This document shows positions 47,338-56,585 of a stretch of DNA of 64,000 bases, in pieces. A program made the translations under genes and the position numbers. The DNA lies in contig NZ_JACARO010000065.1 of assembly GCF_013386585.1 (NCBI RefSeq), positions 17,367 through 81,366 of the forward strand, given 5' to 3'. Origin of the DNA: Pseudomonas sp. P7548 (GTDB taxonomy: Bacteria > Pseudomonadota > Gammaproteobacteria > Pseudomonadales > Pseudomonadaceae). The first letter of the stretch is position 1; each line of letters opens with the position of its first letter. Under the pieces are notes generated by a model, which had not been told where the DNA came from, searched no databases, and saw nothing but the letters and a program-made list of their open reading frames with translations.

Positions 47338-48269
47338 TCGATCTAAGCGTAAACATTGGCGGTCTGCGCCTGAAGAACCCGGTGATGCCGGCCTCGGGCA
47401 CCTTCGCCGAGGAGTTGACCCATCTGCTGGATTTCAACGGTCTGGGCGCCTTGGTGACTAAGACTATCACCAGCGAAAAACGCACGGGCAACCCGATGCC
47501 CCGGGTCTGTGAACTGGCGGACGGCATGATGAATGCCATCGGTATTCCGAGCAAAGGCGCGGACCTGTTCATCGATAAGGTAGTGCCGTTTTATCGGGAT
47601 TTCGATTCGCCGCTGATCGTCAGTATTTCCGCGCCAACCGCCCAGGGTTTTGCCGAGCTGGCCGCGCGCCTGAGCGATGTACCGGGCATTGCCGGCATTG
47701 AAGCGAATATTTCCTGCCCCAACCTAGAAGCCCACGGTGAGTCGTTCGGCATGCACGCCGACAGCACGCGGCAAGTGGTTAAGCTGATGCGCGCCAACAC
47801 CTCGCTGCCGCTGTGGGTCAAGCTAACCCCCAACAGCGGTGAGATCGTCGATATTGCGCTTGGGGCCCAGGACGAAGGCGCGGATGCGGTGGTCGTCGGC
47901 AACACCTTGCTTGGGCTGTCGATCGACATCGAAAAGGGCAGGGCACGCCTGGGCAATTTCATGGGCGGGATCTCCGGCGCGATGATCAAGCCATTGATGG
48001 TGCGTCTGACCTACCAATGCGCCAAGGCCTTGCAGATTCCGGTAATTGGTTGCGGCGGCATCGCCACCGCCGATGACGCGTTGGAATTCATTTACGCCGG
48101 CGCCACGGCGGTGCAGGTCGGCACCGCGACGTTCATCCACCCCAAGACCATGAACCTGATGGTCAATGAGCTGGAAGTGTTCTGTCGGCGCAAAGGCATC
48201 AACCGCTTGAGCTCACTGATCGGCAGCCTCGATGATTCCCCGGCCGCCGCGTTTGGAGCACTGCCATGA
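47334..48269 (+). CDS. pyrD: Dihydroorotate dehydrogenase, class 1B catalytic subunit
   Basis: 311 aa. FMN TIM barrel with ANISCPN (Cys128, the class 1 catalytic base), SGTFAEE at the start, and GGISGAMIKPLMVR plus IPVIGCGGI at the FMN phosphate site. With PyrK it interconverts orotate and dihydroorotate using NAD(H). In this gene setting I infer the reductive direction, orotate to dihydroorotate. Overlaps the neighbours by ATGA on both sides. Confidence 0.9.
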   Translation: MIDLSVNIGGLRLKNPVMPASGTFAEELTHLLDFNGLGALVTKTITSEKRTGNPMPRVCELADGMMNAIGIPSKGADLFIDKVVPFYRDFDSPLIVSISAPTAQGFAELAARLSDVPGIAGIEANISCPNLEAHGESFGMHADSTRQVVKLMRANTSLPLWVKLTPNSGEIVDIALGAQDEGADAVVVGNTLLGLSIDIEKGRARLGNFMGGISGAMIKPLMVRLTYQCAKALQIPVIGCGGIATADDALEFIYAGATAVQVGTATFIHPKTMNLMVNELEVFCRRKGINRLSSLIGSLDDSPAAAFGALP

Positions 48270-49522
48270 GCACCCTCTGGAAACACCTGGCGCAGCGGGT
48301 CTTCAGTGAAATTGCCGAAATTTCCCGTGACCCGGAAATCGGCATCACTCGCGAAAGCTATGGCGCCGGGGAAAACGCCGCGATTGCCTACCTGTCGCAA
48401 TTCGCCCTCGACAACGGTTTACACGTCCGCGCAGACCGCGCCGGCAACGTGATTTACCAGCGTGCCGATGACGATGGCCAACCGGCGATCTGGATCGGTT
48501 CGCACTTGGATTCGGTGCCACAGGGCGGCAACTACGATGGCCTGGCCGGGGTTGTTGCCGGACTGTTGTGCCTGTGCCGCCTCGATCAGTTGCAAGTACA
48601 AACCCCACGACCCATCCGGGTGCTGGGCCTGCGCGGTGAGGAGAGCGCCTGGTTCGGCAAATCCTATATGGGCTCGCGAGCATTGATGGGCGGGCTGACA
48701 GCGACCGATCTGGCGCTGACCAATCGCTTCAGTAAAAGGACCCTCGGCGAGGCGATGCAGGCGGTGGGCGCCGATCTCGACGCGATTCGCTCCCAGCAAT
48801 GGCTGATCGAGCGCGAACAGTTCGCCGGCTACCTGGAAGTGCACATCGAGCAGGCCGAGTCCCTGGAGAAAATGGGCCAGGCCATCGGCGTCGTGCCCGG
48901 TATTCGCGGCAACCTGCGGCACAACCTGGTGCGGTGTCTGGGCGAGGACGGCCACTCGGGTGCGGTGTCCCGGGAGGACCGTCACGACTCGGTGTTTGCG
49001 GTCAGCGAACTGGTCGCGCGCATTGATCGATTGTGGGGCGAATGGCTGGAGAACGGCCGCGATCTGGTGGTCACGGTCGGCACCCTGGGCACCAACGCTG
49101 CCCATCACGCGGTCTCGCGTATCCCTGGCGAAGTCAGCTTCAGCCTGGAAATCCGCAGCCTGCATCAACCTACGCTGGAAGCCTTCCACGCCTTGATCCT
49201 GGCCGAAATTCGCCAGATAGAGGGCCAACGCCAGGTGCGCTTCGAATTCGACAAACGTATCGATACGCAGCCGGCGGCCATGCATAAACCGTGGGTCGAC
49301 GCCTTGGCGCGCATGACCCGCGAGCACGGATGGGAAGGGGTCCTGACACCGAGTGGTGCGGGGCATGACGCTGCGGTTTTCGCCAACGCCGGAATCCCCA
49401 GCGCCATGCTCTTCATCCGTAATCAGCACGGTTCGCACAACCCTTTTGAGGCGATGGAACTGGACGATTTCATCGAGGCCAGCGAAGTGCTTTACCACAC
49501 CCTGCAGGAGCTGACGCTATGA
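48266..49522 (+). CDS. Zn-dependent carbamoyl-amino-acid hydrolase; probable N-carbamoyl-aspartase
   Basis: 418 aa, M20-like hydantoinase/carbamoylase family (AllC, HyuC, beta-ureidopropionase). Metal ligands in IGSHLDSVPQGGNYDG and LRGEESAWFGKSYMGSRALMG; HIEQAESLEKMGQAIGVV and a C-terminal GAGHDAAVFA loop. Members release CO2 and NH3 from N-carbamoyl compounds. Between dihydroorotate dehydrogenase and dihydroorotase its likely substrate is N-carbamoyl-L-aspartate, giving aspartate. Confidence 0.85.
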   Translation: MSTLWKHLAQRVFSEIAEISRDPEIGITRESYGAGENAAIAYLSQFALDNGLHVRADRAGNVIYQRADDDGQPAIWIGSHLDSVPQGGNYDGLAGVVAGLLCLCRLDQLQVQTPRPIRVLGLRGEESAWFGKSYMGSRALMGGLTATDLALTNRFSKRTLGEAMQAVGADLDAIRSQQWLIEREQFAGYLEVHIEQAESLEKMGQAIGVVPGIRGNLRHNLVRCLGEDGHSGAVSREDRHDSVFAVSELVARIDRLWGEWLENGRDLVVTVGTLGTNAAHHAVSRIPGEVSFSLEIRSLHQPTLEAFHALILAEIRQIEGQRQVRFEFDKRIDTQPAAMHKPWVDALARMTREHGWEGVLTPSGAGHDAAVFANAGIPSAMLFIRNQHGSHNPFEAMELDDFIEASEVLYHTLQELTL

Positions 49523-50865
49523 CCCGTTCATCTCAATCCTGGCTGATTCGCCATGCCACGCTGGTCAACGAAGGCCAGCGCTTTTGCAGCGACCTGCGCA
49601 TCGAGAACGGTTTGATCGCGCAGATTGCGCCGACGATCGAGCCGCGCGCAGAGGACGAAGTGATCGACGCCACTGGGCTGTGGCTGCTGCCGGGCATGAT
49701 CGACGATCAGGTGCACTTTCGCGAGCCGGGCATGACCCACAAGGCCGATATCGCCAGCGAATCCCGGGCTTGCGCGGCGGGCGGCATCACCAGCTTCATG
49801 GAAATGCCGAATACCCGGCCGCCGGCGCTGGATCGCGATTCCCTGGAAGCCAAATATGCGATCGCTGCGCAATCGTCGGTGGTCAACTATGCGTTCTACA
49901 TGGGCGCAAGCAACGATAACTTGGAGGCCATCCGCGCCATCGACCCCAAGAGCACGCCGGGCGTCAAAGTGTTCATGGGCGCGTCCACTGGCAACATGCT
50001 GGTAGACGATCCTGAAGTGTTGAACGGCATCTTCCGCGACTCGCCTGTGATGATCATCACGCACTGCGAAGACTCGCCGATGATCGAAGACAACTTGCAA
50101 AAAGCCCTGGGCACTTACGGGGAGGATATCCCCGCAGGCCTGCATCCGTTGATTCGCTCCCGCGAGGCGTGCATCAAGTCAACCCGTCTGGCCATTGCCC
50201 TGGCCCGCAAGCACAACGCACGCCTGCATGTGCTGCACATTTCCACCGCTGAAGAACTGGACCTGTTCGAACCCGGTCCACTGGCGAATAAGCGCATTAC
50301 GGCTGAAACCTGCGTGCATTTTTTGCACTTCAACGACAGCGACTATCAGCGCTTGGGGATGCGGCTCAAATGCAACCCGGCAGTCAAGTCCGAGCGCGAT
50401 CGACGGGCGATTGTCCAGGCACTGTCCGAAGGACGCATCGACGTGTTGGCCACCGACCACGCACCGCATTTACTGGAAGAGAAAAACAACCTTTACCAGA
50501 AAGCACCCTCCGGCGTGCCGCTGGTGCAGTTCGCCCTGCAAGTGGCGTTGGAGCGGGTATTCGCGGGTGAATTGACGCTGGAACGCGTAGTCGAGGCGGT
50601 CTGTCATGCCCCGGCGCAACTGTTCAACGTAGCCGCTCGCGGATTCCTGCGTGAAGGGTTTGCCGCGGACTTGGTCTTGGTCGATCCCCGCCAGCCGTAT
50701 ACGGTGCAGCGCGCTGAGGTGTTGTCCAAATGTGGCTGGAGTCCGTTCGAAGGCAGTACCTTCTCATCGAGTATCGTCGGCACGTTCGTCAACGGGCAGC
50801 GGGTCTGGGATGGCCGTGAAATCGCGCCGCAAAGCCATGGCCAACGCCTGTCATTCGATCGTTAG
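49519..50865 (+). CDS. Dihydroorotase
   Basis: 448 aa, amidohydrolase of the dihydroorotase class I group. GMIDDQVHFREPGMTHKADIASESRACAAGGITSFMEMPNTRPP, metal-bridging Lys in VKVFMGAS, His in ITHCED, and ATDHAPHLLEE. In the first motif the usual HxH is QxH (Gln64), a variant I also recall in other bacterial dihydroorotases of this subgroup. It opens dihydroorotate to N-carbamoyl-aspartate. ATGA overlap with the hydrolase gene. Confidence 0.88.
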   Translation: MTRSSQSWLIRHATLVNEGQRFCSDLRIENGLIAQIAPTIEPRAEDEVIDATGLWLLPGMIDDQVHFREPGMTHKADIASESRACAAGGITSFMEMPNTRPPALDRDSLEAKYAIAAQSSVVNYAFYMGASNDNLEAIRAIDPKSTPGVKVFMGASTGNMLVDDPEVLNGIFRDSPVMIITHCEDSPMIEDNLQKALGTYGEDIPAGLHPLIRSREACIKSTRLAIALARKHNARLHVLHISTAEELDLFEPGPLANKRITAETCVHFLHFNDSDYQRLGMRLKCNPAVKSERDRRAIVQALSEGRIDVLATDHAPHLLEEKNNLYQKAPSGVPLVQFALQVALERVFAGELTLERVVEAVCHAPAQLFNVAARGFLREGFAADLVLVDPRQPYTVQRAEVLSKCGWSPFEGSTFSSSIVGTFVNGQRVWDGREIAPQSHGQRLSFDR

Positions 50866-50886
50866 TCACGTTCAAGGAGTTTCCCA

Positions 50887-51216
50887 ATGAATTTCTCAAC
50901 CGCGGTCCAAGAGTTCCGCCAGGCACTGCCAGGCACCGACGCCTTCAAGCGCGTGCGCGTGCAGTGCGAGCAGATCATCCGTAATGTTCCCGAGCAGGCG
51001 GCGATGTGTTTTGTGATCGGCGAATTTTGTCGTGCCTACGTGCTGTTTTATGAGGATCAGGAGGTGAGTCCGGAGTTCGCCCATCAGGTGAAGTCCCAAC
51101 TGCTGGGCTACATGGACAGCCTTGAAGTGGCGCTAGGCAGTGCGGATGAACGCACGCTGAGTGCTGCGTTGAATCAAGTGGTGGTCGCGTATGCGGGTAA
51201 GAGGGGGTTGGTTTAA
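50887..51216 (+). CDS. Uncharacterised small protein at the end of the orotate operon
   Basis: 109 aa, with AAGGAG upstream. Helical, soluble, no family recognised; FVIGEFCRAYVLFYEDQEVSPEFAHQVKSQLLGYMDSLEVAL. Starts 21 bp after dihydroorotase, so it belongs to the operon. Perhaps an accessory or regulatory subunit. Confidence 0.7.
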   Translation: MNFSTAVQEFRQALPGTDAFKRVRVQCEQIIRNVPEQAAMCFVIGEFCRAYVLFYEDQEVSPEFAHQVKSQLLGYMDSLEVALGSADERTLSAALNQVVVAYAGKRGLV

Positions 51217-51314
51217 GGTTTTGCGACGCGTGCCTGTCTGAGGGCCAGGTGATTGACCTGGCTCTCATCACTCACCTGCTAGGGCTCGAGGGCGCTTTGG
51301 CCCAGAACTCAAGG

Positions 51315-52280
51315 TCAAGCCTGTTGTTGCGTCATTAGTCGTCGAAAATGTAGAGGGTACCGGCCGGTGACGCGCTTGAAGGCGCTGCTGAAGGCACTTT
51401 CGGATGTATAACCGAAAGACCGTCCAATTTCCCCGATGGAGGCACGCGTCTCGCGCAACGCACGCTCTGCGAGTCGCATGCGCCAGTGGGTCAGGTAGCT
51501 CATTGGCGCGACGCCGGCGACCGTTTTGAAGTGCAATGCGAACGTCGCTCGCGACATGGCGGCTGCCTTCGCCAATGTTTCGAGTTGCCAGGGATAGCCG
51601 GGATCGCCGTGCATCAATCGAAGCGCCGGCGCAATACGCTTGTCGGTCACTGCCCTCAGCCACCCCGGGCTCAGGGGGGCTTCGGTAGCAAAATGAGCGC
51701 GCAGGGTCTGGATGAACATCAGGTGGGCAAGCTGTGCAGAGGCAACGCCAGAGCCCGGTGAATTGTCTTCGCGCTCCTGGATAAGTTCATCCATCAACCA
51801 GGAAAGTTTTAGTGCCTGACGCGACGTGCCTCGCACGTGAATGGTTGTCGGGATGGCGTCCAGAAACAGGCGATCGTAGTCAGAGCTAAGTTCCACACCT
51901 GCAACGATCACATAGCAGTCATCACCACTGCCAAGCTGGACCGTTGCGCCTACGCGATTCTTGATCACATCGCCGAGGTCCACTCGCGGTGCGCCAAGGT
52001 CGCTGGCGAGGGTGAGCGAGCGAGGCCTCGAAGAGAGAAACACATCACCTTCCTCCAGCAGGATGGGTGTCGCTTCGTCATCGAACGAGAGCCAGCAGCT
52101 GCCGCGAGCCACCCCCCAGAACTTGATCGTGTCCGGCGCTGGGATGGCTATCGCCCAGGCACCGCCTGCCACCAGTCCGCCGGACATGACGGATCGTGCG
52201 TTCACGAAATGCAGGAACTCTGAAAGGGGATCGCTGTGCATGCTCAGACGATGACGCAAGTAATGCAGAGGATCAAGCAT
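51315..52280 (-). CDS. AraC-family regulator with cupin-type sensor
   Basis: 321 aa. N-terminal AraC-type cupin domain (WGVARGSCWLSFDDEATPILLEEGDVFLSSRPRSLTL) and C-terminal HTH_18 (LETLAKAAAMSRATFALHFKTVAGVAPMSYLTHWRMRLAERALRETRASIGEIGRSFGYTSESAFSSAFKRVTGRYPLHFR). Divergent from the SDR gene, which it likely controls. No Shine-Dalgarno is evident before ATG 52280. Confidence 0.9.
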   Translation of the reverse strand: MLDPLHYLRHRLSMHSDPLSEFLHFVNARSVMSGGLVAGGAWAIAIPAPDTIKFWGVARGSCWLSFDDEATPILLEEGDVFLSSRPRSLTLASDLGAPRVDLGDVIKNRVGATVQLGSGDDCYVIVAGVELSSDYDRLFLDAIPTTIHVRGTSRQALKLSWLMDELIQEREDNSPGSGVASAQLAHLMFIQTLRAHFATEAPLSPGWLRAVTDKRIAPALRLMHGDPGYPWQLETLAKAAAMSRATFALHFKTVAGVAPMSYLTHWRMRLAERALRETRASIGEIGRSFGYTSESAFSSAFKRVTGRYPLHFRRLMTQQQA

Positions 52281-52404
52281 TAATAATCTGGAGTTAGAGC
52301 GTTATCTTGCAGGTGTACCGGGGGAGAGCCACCGGACAGCACGCCCTTCGCGATGATTGCGGTGGGCCTACTCATTGAACGACTACTCGTCTAAAAGGGC
52401 ACCC

Positions 52405-53247
52405 ATGACACAGCGCACTTGGTTTATTACTGGCGTCAACAGCGGTTTCGGCCGCGTCATGACAGAGCAATTGCTCGCCCGCGGTGATCGGGTGGCAGGT
52501 ACCACGCGCAAGATGGAAGCACTGAGCGATCTCAAGGCCAAGTATGGCGATCAACTGTGGCTCGCCCACTTGGATATGACGGACACCGTCGGCATCCAAC
52601 AAGTGGTGAGCAACGCTTTCGGTGCGCTTGGCAAGATCGATGTCATTGTCAGCAATGCAGGCTATGGCTTGTTTGGCGCAGCGGAAGAGCTGAGTGACGA
52701 ACAGGTCAATCATCAACTGGCGACAAACCTGATTGGTCCAATCATGTTGATTCGCGCGGCCTTGCCTCACTTGCGTGCACAAGGGGGTGGCCGAATCATC
52801 GGCCTGTCGACGTTTGGTGGGCAGGCAGTGCTGCCCGGTGGCTCTCTTTATCACGCGAGCAAATGGGGTCTGGAGGGTTTTCTGGATTCTTTGTCCATTG
52901 AGCTTGCACCTTTCAAGATCGGCGTCACGATTATCGAGCCCGGCAGCGCACGCACCAATTTCCGTTTCGGTGGTGCACAGCTCGGTAAGCCTCTAGCTGC
53001 TTACAAGGACACTCCGGCTGGGATGGTGCATGTGATGATCAAAGATACCTCGCGCCAGCCTGTCGGAGACCCGACGAAGATGGCGGAAATAATCCTCGAC
53101 AGTGTCGATCACGAACCTGCACCGAAACGGATTGTTCTAGGCTCCGACTCTTGGGGCATCCTCTTCAAGGCGTTGACTGATCGGTTAGCGGCGGTCGCGA
53201 CTCAGAAGGATCTCGCTGCTTCGGCGGACGTCCTGGCCAGCGCATGA
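52405..53247 (+). CDS. SDR-family oxidoreductase
   Basis: 280 aa from ATG 52405. NAD(P)-binding TGVNSGFGR, NAG in VSNAGYGLFG, catalytic Ser region ISLS-like IIGLSTFGGQA and YHASKWGLEG with Tyr and Lys. Divergent to the AraC regulator; substrate unknown. Confidence 0.88.
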   Translation: MTQRTWFITGVNSGFGRVMTEQLLARGDRVAGTTRKMEALSDLKAKYGDQLWLAHLDMTDTVGIQQVVSNAFGALGKIDVIVSNAGYGLFGAAEELSDEQVNHQLATNLIGPIMLIRAALPHLRAQGGGRIIGLSTFGGQAVLPGGSLYHASKWGLEGFLDSLSIELAPFKIGVTIIEPGSARTNFRFGGAQLGKPLAAYKDTPAGMVHVMIKDTSRQPVGDPTKMAEIILDSVDHEPAPKRIVLGSDSWGILFKALTDRLAAVATQKDLAASADVLASA

Positions 53248-53336
53248 TTTTTCGGGAGCGTCTTTGCGGAGCCGGATGTCGATCAGGGTTGCGATCATGA
53301 AGTTCAGCATTCGCCACCGCGACCAGCGCCCGATCA

Positions 53337-53798
53337 TCATGCTTTTTGTGGGCGCTCCATCACCAGCAACGTGGAGGTAGCGCTTGCGTAGATGCGCTCG
53401 TCGGGGCCCTTCAAGGTAGCCTCGGCAAACGCCGCCCGCCGGCCGACCGAGATGACACGGCCCTCTGCGCGCAGCGGGCCTGTCTCAGTGGTAATGGGGC
53501 GCAAGTATGAAACTTTCAGTTCAAGGGTTGTGTAGGCCTGGGTGGCTGAAAGCGTTGAGTGAACGGCGCACCCGCATGCCGAGTCGAGCAGCGTTGCAGC
53601 ATACCCGCCGTGGACCGTGCCGATCGGGTTGTAAGCATGCAGGCCGGGCGTGCCTGTAAAGACCGCCCACCCGTCACCTGCCTCGACAAACGTGAAGTCG
53701 AGCGAATCGCCAATCGGCGGTCGTCCCCCGGCTGAAATCAAAGCCTGGAGGGTTTCAAGTCCGGATAGGCCGGGTGCAACTTCATTGACTAGATTCAC
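53337..53798 (-). CDS. PaaI-like hotdog-fold thioesterase
   Basis: 153 aa from GTG 53798 (GGAG before). Hotdog fold: HAYNPIGTVHGGYAATLLDSACGCAVHSTL with the HGG motif and catalytic Asp. PaaI-type thioesterases hydrolyse acyl- or aryl-CoA. Its role on the island is unclear. Confidence 0.85.
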   Translation of the reverse strand: MNLVNEVAPGLSGLETLQALISAGGRPPIGDSLDFTFVEAGDGWAVFTGTPGLHAYNPIGTVHGGYAATLLDSACGCAVHSTLSATQAYTTLELKVSYLRPITTETGPLRAEGRVISVGRRAAFAEATLKGPDERIYASATSTLLVMERPQKA

Positions 53799-53891
53799 TG
53801 ATATTTCTCCACTTGGGCCGCAGCGTTCTCGCTGGCCGGACGATGCAACGTTACTGAGCGCCTGATGCGTGGCGGCTCCTGTCGTTTAAAC

Positions 53892-55457
53892 TCAATGGGC
53901 ATTCGCGGACGGCTGCTTCGGTGGCTGCACCTTGTGCATCAACGGCACCAGCAACACCGCGACAACAAAGCACGCCATGATCATCAGGAACGCGTCGGCA
54001 TAGGTCAGCGTCTGCGCCTCACGCCATGTCAGCGCCCACAGTTGATGCAGTGCAAACTGGCTCGCATCCAGGCTGTTTTGCCCAAGCAACTGAGCGTTAC
54101 CCGAAAGCTGGTCAAGCCAGACATTCATGGATTCGTTCTGGATGTTCAGGTGCTCGGCCAGGCGAAGGAAATGCAGGTTGGTGCGGTCGTTGAGCACCGT
54201 AGCGCAAGCGGCGATGCCGATGGCGCCGCCGAGGTTGCGCATCAGGTTGAACAGCCCTGAGGCAAGCTTCAGTCGGTCGGGGGCCAGTGCACCGAGGGTC
54301 AGGGTCACCACGGGTGGCACGGTTATTTGTTGGGCGAACCCGCGTATGGCTTGCGGCAACAGCAGTTCCCTGGCGCCCCAGTCGTGGGTGATGGGGGAGA
54401 AGTCCCACATCGACAGGGCGAACAGCGATAAGCCGAACATCAGGATCCAGCGTAAGTCGAAACGGCTGGCCAGCACTGCGTACACCGGGATGGCCAGCAA
54501 CTGGAACACCCCCGTGGAAAACACTGCAAGGCCGATATCCAGCGAGCCATACCCACGCACTCGGCCAAGAAACAGCGGCGTGAGGTAGATGGTGGCGAAA
54601 ATGCCGATGCCGGTAATGAACGAAAATAGGCAGCCCAGGGCGAAGTTTCGGTCCCGCAGAGCGCGCAGGTCGACAATCGGCTCCTTGATTTCTAGGCAGC
54701 GCCAGATAAACAGGCCGCCGCTGATGGCGGTGATCCAGGCAGTGGTGGCGATGGTGCTGTCACTGAACCAGTTCCAGCGCGGGCCTTCTTCGAGGGTGTA
54801 TTCCAGGCAGCCGAGAAACACCGCCATCAAGCCCATGCCGATGTAGTCGGCACCCTTGAGCAACGACGGGTTGGGGCGGTCGACCTTAACCAGCATCGGC
54901 ACGGCAAAGGTCACAAACAGGCCGGGCAGCAGGTTGATGTAGAACAGCCAGTGCCAGGAGGAAATGTCGGTGATCCAGCCGCCGACAGCCGGGCCCAACG
55001 TGGGCGCGAGGGACGCGATGGCGCCGATGGTAGACGCGGCGATCACCCGTTGCTTGCCGTTGAAATACATGAACGCGGTGGTGAACACCAACGGGATCAT
55101 CGAGCCCCCCAGAAACCCCTGCAAGGCGCGAAACGCGATCATGCTCTGGATGTTCCAGGCCAGCGCGCAGAGCAGGCTGGTCAGGGTAAACCCCGCCGCC
55201 GAGGCCGCGAACAGCCAGCGCGTGCTCATCACTCGTGAGAGCCAGCCCGACATGGGAATCACGATGATTTCCGCGATCAGGTAGGCGGTCTGCACCCACG
55301 CCGTATCGTCCGCTCCGGCAGACAGCCCGCCGCCGATGTCCTTGAGCGAGGCGGACACGATCTGAATGTCGATCAGGGCGATGAACATGCCCACGCACAT
55401 GGTGGCGAAGGCCGCGACCTTTTGCGCGGTGCTGAGGGTGGGTAACGGGCTGCTCAT
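53892..55457 (-). CDS. EmrB-like DHA2 multidrug efflux permease
   Basis: 521 aa, 14 predicted helices. DHA2 motifs: DIQIVSASLKDIGGGLSAGADDTAWVQTAYLIAEIIVIPMSGWLSRVMSTR and ALQGFLGGSMIPLVF. Its ATG overlaps the stop of the fusion-protein gene. Pumps hydrophobic drugs with H+ through a tripartite complex; the outer-membrane partner is not in the window. Confidence 0.9.
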   Translation of the reverse strand: MSSPLPTLSTAQKVAAFATMCVGMFIALIDIQIVSASLKDIGGGLSAGADDTAWVQTAYLIAEIIVIPMSGWLSRVMSTRWLFAASAAGFTLTSLLCALAWNIQSMIAFRALQGFLGGSMIPLVFTTAFMYFNGKQRVIAASTIGAIASLAPTLGPAVGGWITDISSWHWLFYINLLPGLFVTFAVPMLVKVDRPNPSLLKGADYIGMGLMAVFLGCLEYTLEEGPRWNWFSDSTIATTAWITAISGGLFIWRCLEIKEPIVDLRALRDRNFALGCLFSFITGIGIFATIYLTPLFLGRVRGYGSLDIGLAVFSTGVFQLLAIPVYAVLASRFDLRWILMFGLSLFALSMWDFSPITHDWGARELLLPQAIRGFAQQITVPPVVTLTLGALAPDRLKLASGLFNLMRNLGGAIGIAACATVLNDRTNLHFLRLAEHLNIQNESMNVWLDQLSGNAQLLGQNSLDASQFALHQLWALTWREAQTLTYADAFLMIMACFVVAVLLVPLMHKVQPPKQPSANAH

Positions 55458-56563
55458 AGCTGGGCCTTGAGTGCGCTGGCCTGGTCGTCGAACACCTCCT
55501 GGGTGTTGACCTTGGCCATCACCGACAAGCCTGGGCGCAGGGCGCCGAATTCGGCGTCGCTGCCGTCGAGCCGCACACGTACCGGCACGCGTTGCACGAT
55601 TTTGGTGAAGTTGCCGGTCGCATTCTCTGGCGGCAACACGCTGAACTGCGCACCGGTGGCGGGAGCCAGACTCTCGATGTGCCCGTGGAATTCACGGCCG
55701 GGGAGGATGTCGGCGCGGATACTCACGCTTTGCCCGATCTGCAGGCGCCCCAACTGGTCTTCCTTGAAGTTGGCGTCTACCCAAAGCCCTTTTGCCGGTA
55801 CCACCGAGATCAGTTGGCTGCCGGCCGCGGCGTAGGCTCCGACCCGGGCGCGGCGGTTGCCCACATACCCGTCCACCGGTGCTCGCAGTTCGGTGTAGCC
55901 GATATTCAGTTGGGCTTGGTCGCGTTCGGCTTGCGCCTGTTGCAGTGCCGCACGCGCTTGGCCGCGCTGGGTTTCAATCACGTCGATTTGCCGGCGTGCG
56001 GCCATCAACCCGGCTTGCGCCCGGGAGTGGTCGGCGCGTGCGGTCTTCCACACCGCGTTGACCCGTTGTGCACTTTCGACCGACACAGCCTGGCTGCGCA
56101 CCAGGTTCTGGTACCGCGTTTGATCATCGCCGGCCCGTTGCGACTCGGCGTCCGTGGCGTCGATTTGTGCCTTGGCCTGGTTGATCACCGCCAGTTGCAG
56201 TTGTTCGGTGGCATCCAGGTTGGCCAGGCTGGCTTGTTGCGCGGCCACGGCGCCATCGGCCTTGGCCAGGGCGGTGCGGTAGTCGCGCACGTCGATGCGC
56301 GCCAATACGTCGCCAGCATGCACGAACTGATTGTCCAGCACCGTCACTTCGCTGATATAGCCGGGCACCTTGGCGCTGATCACGGTCACATCCGCGCCCA
56401 CATAGGCATCGTCGGTGTCTTCAACAAATCGACTGACCAGCCACCAGTGGCTCGCGTACCACACGCCGCCCGCCACAGCGAGGGTCAGCAAACCCAGCCG
56501 CACTGCCTGTTTGCGCCGGGATGGTTTTGCGGGTTCGGGCACAGCGCTGACTGGAGCGTCCAT
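55454..56563 (-). CDS. EmrA-like HlyD membrane fusion protein
   Basis: 369 aa. One N-terminal membrane helix, barrel-sandwich halves (VISAKVPGYISEVTVLDNQFVHAGDVLARID and LRAPVDGYVGNRRARVGAYAAAGSQLISVVP) around a long helical hairpin. Periplasmic adaptor of the EmrB pump downstream. Confidence 0.9.
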   Translation of the reverse strand: MDAPVSAVPEPAKPSRRKQAVRLGLLTLAVAGGVWYASHWWLVSRFVEDTDDAYVGADVTVISAKVPGYISEVTVLDNQFVHAGDVLARIDVRDYRTALAKADGAVAAQQASLANLDATEQLQLAVINQAKAQIDATDAESQRAGDDQTRYQNLVRSQAVSVESAQRVNAVWKTARADHSRAQAGLMAARRQIDVIETQRGQARAALQQAQAERDQAQLNIGYTELRAPVDGYVGNRRARVGAYAAAGSQLISVVPAKGLWVDANFKEDQLGRLQIGQSVSIRADILPGREFHGHIESLAPATGAQFSVLPPENATGNFTKIVQRVPVRVRLDGSDAEFGALRPGLSVMAKVNTQEVFDDQASALKAQL

Positions 56564-56585
56564 GGCGAAATGACCTCATTCAAAA

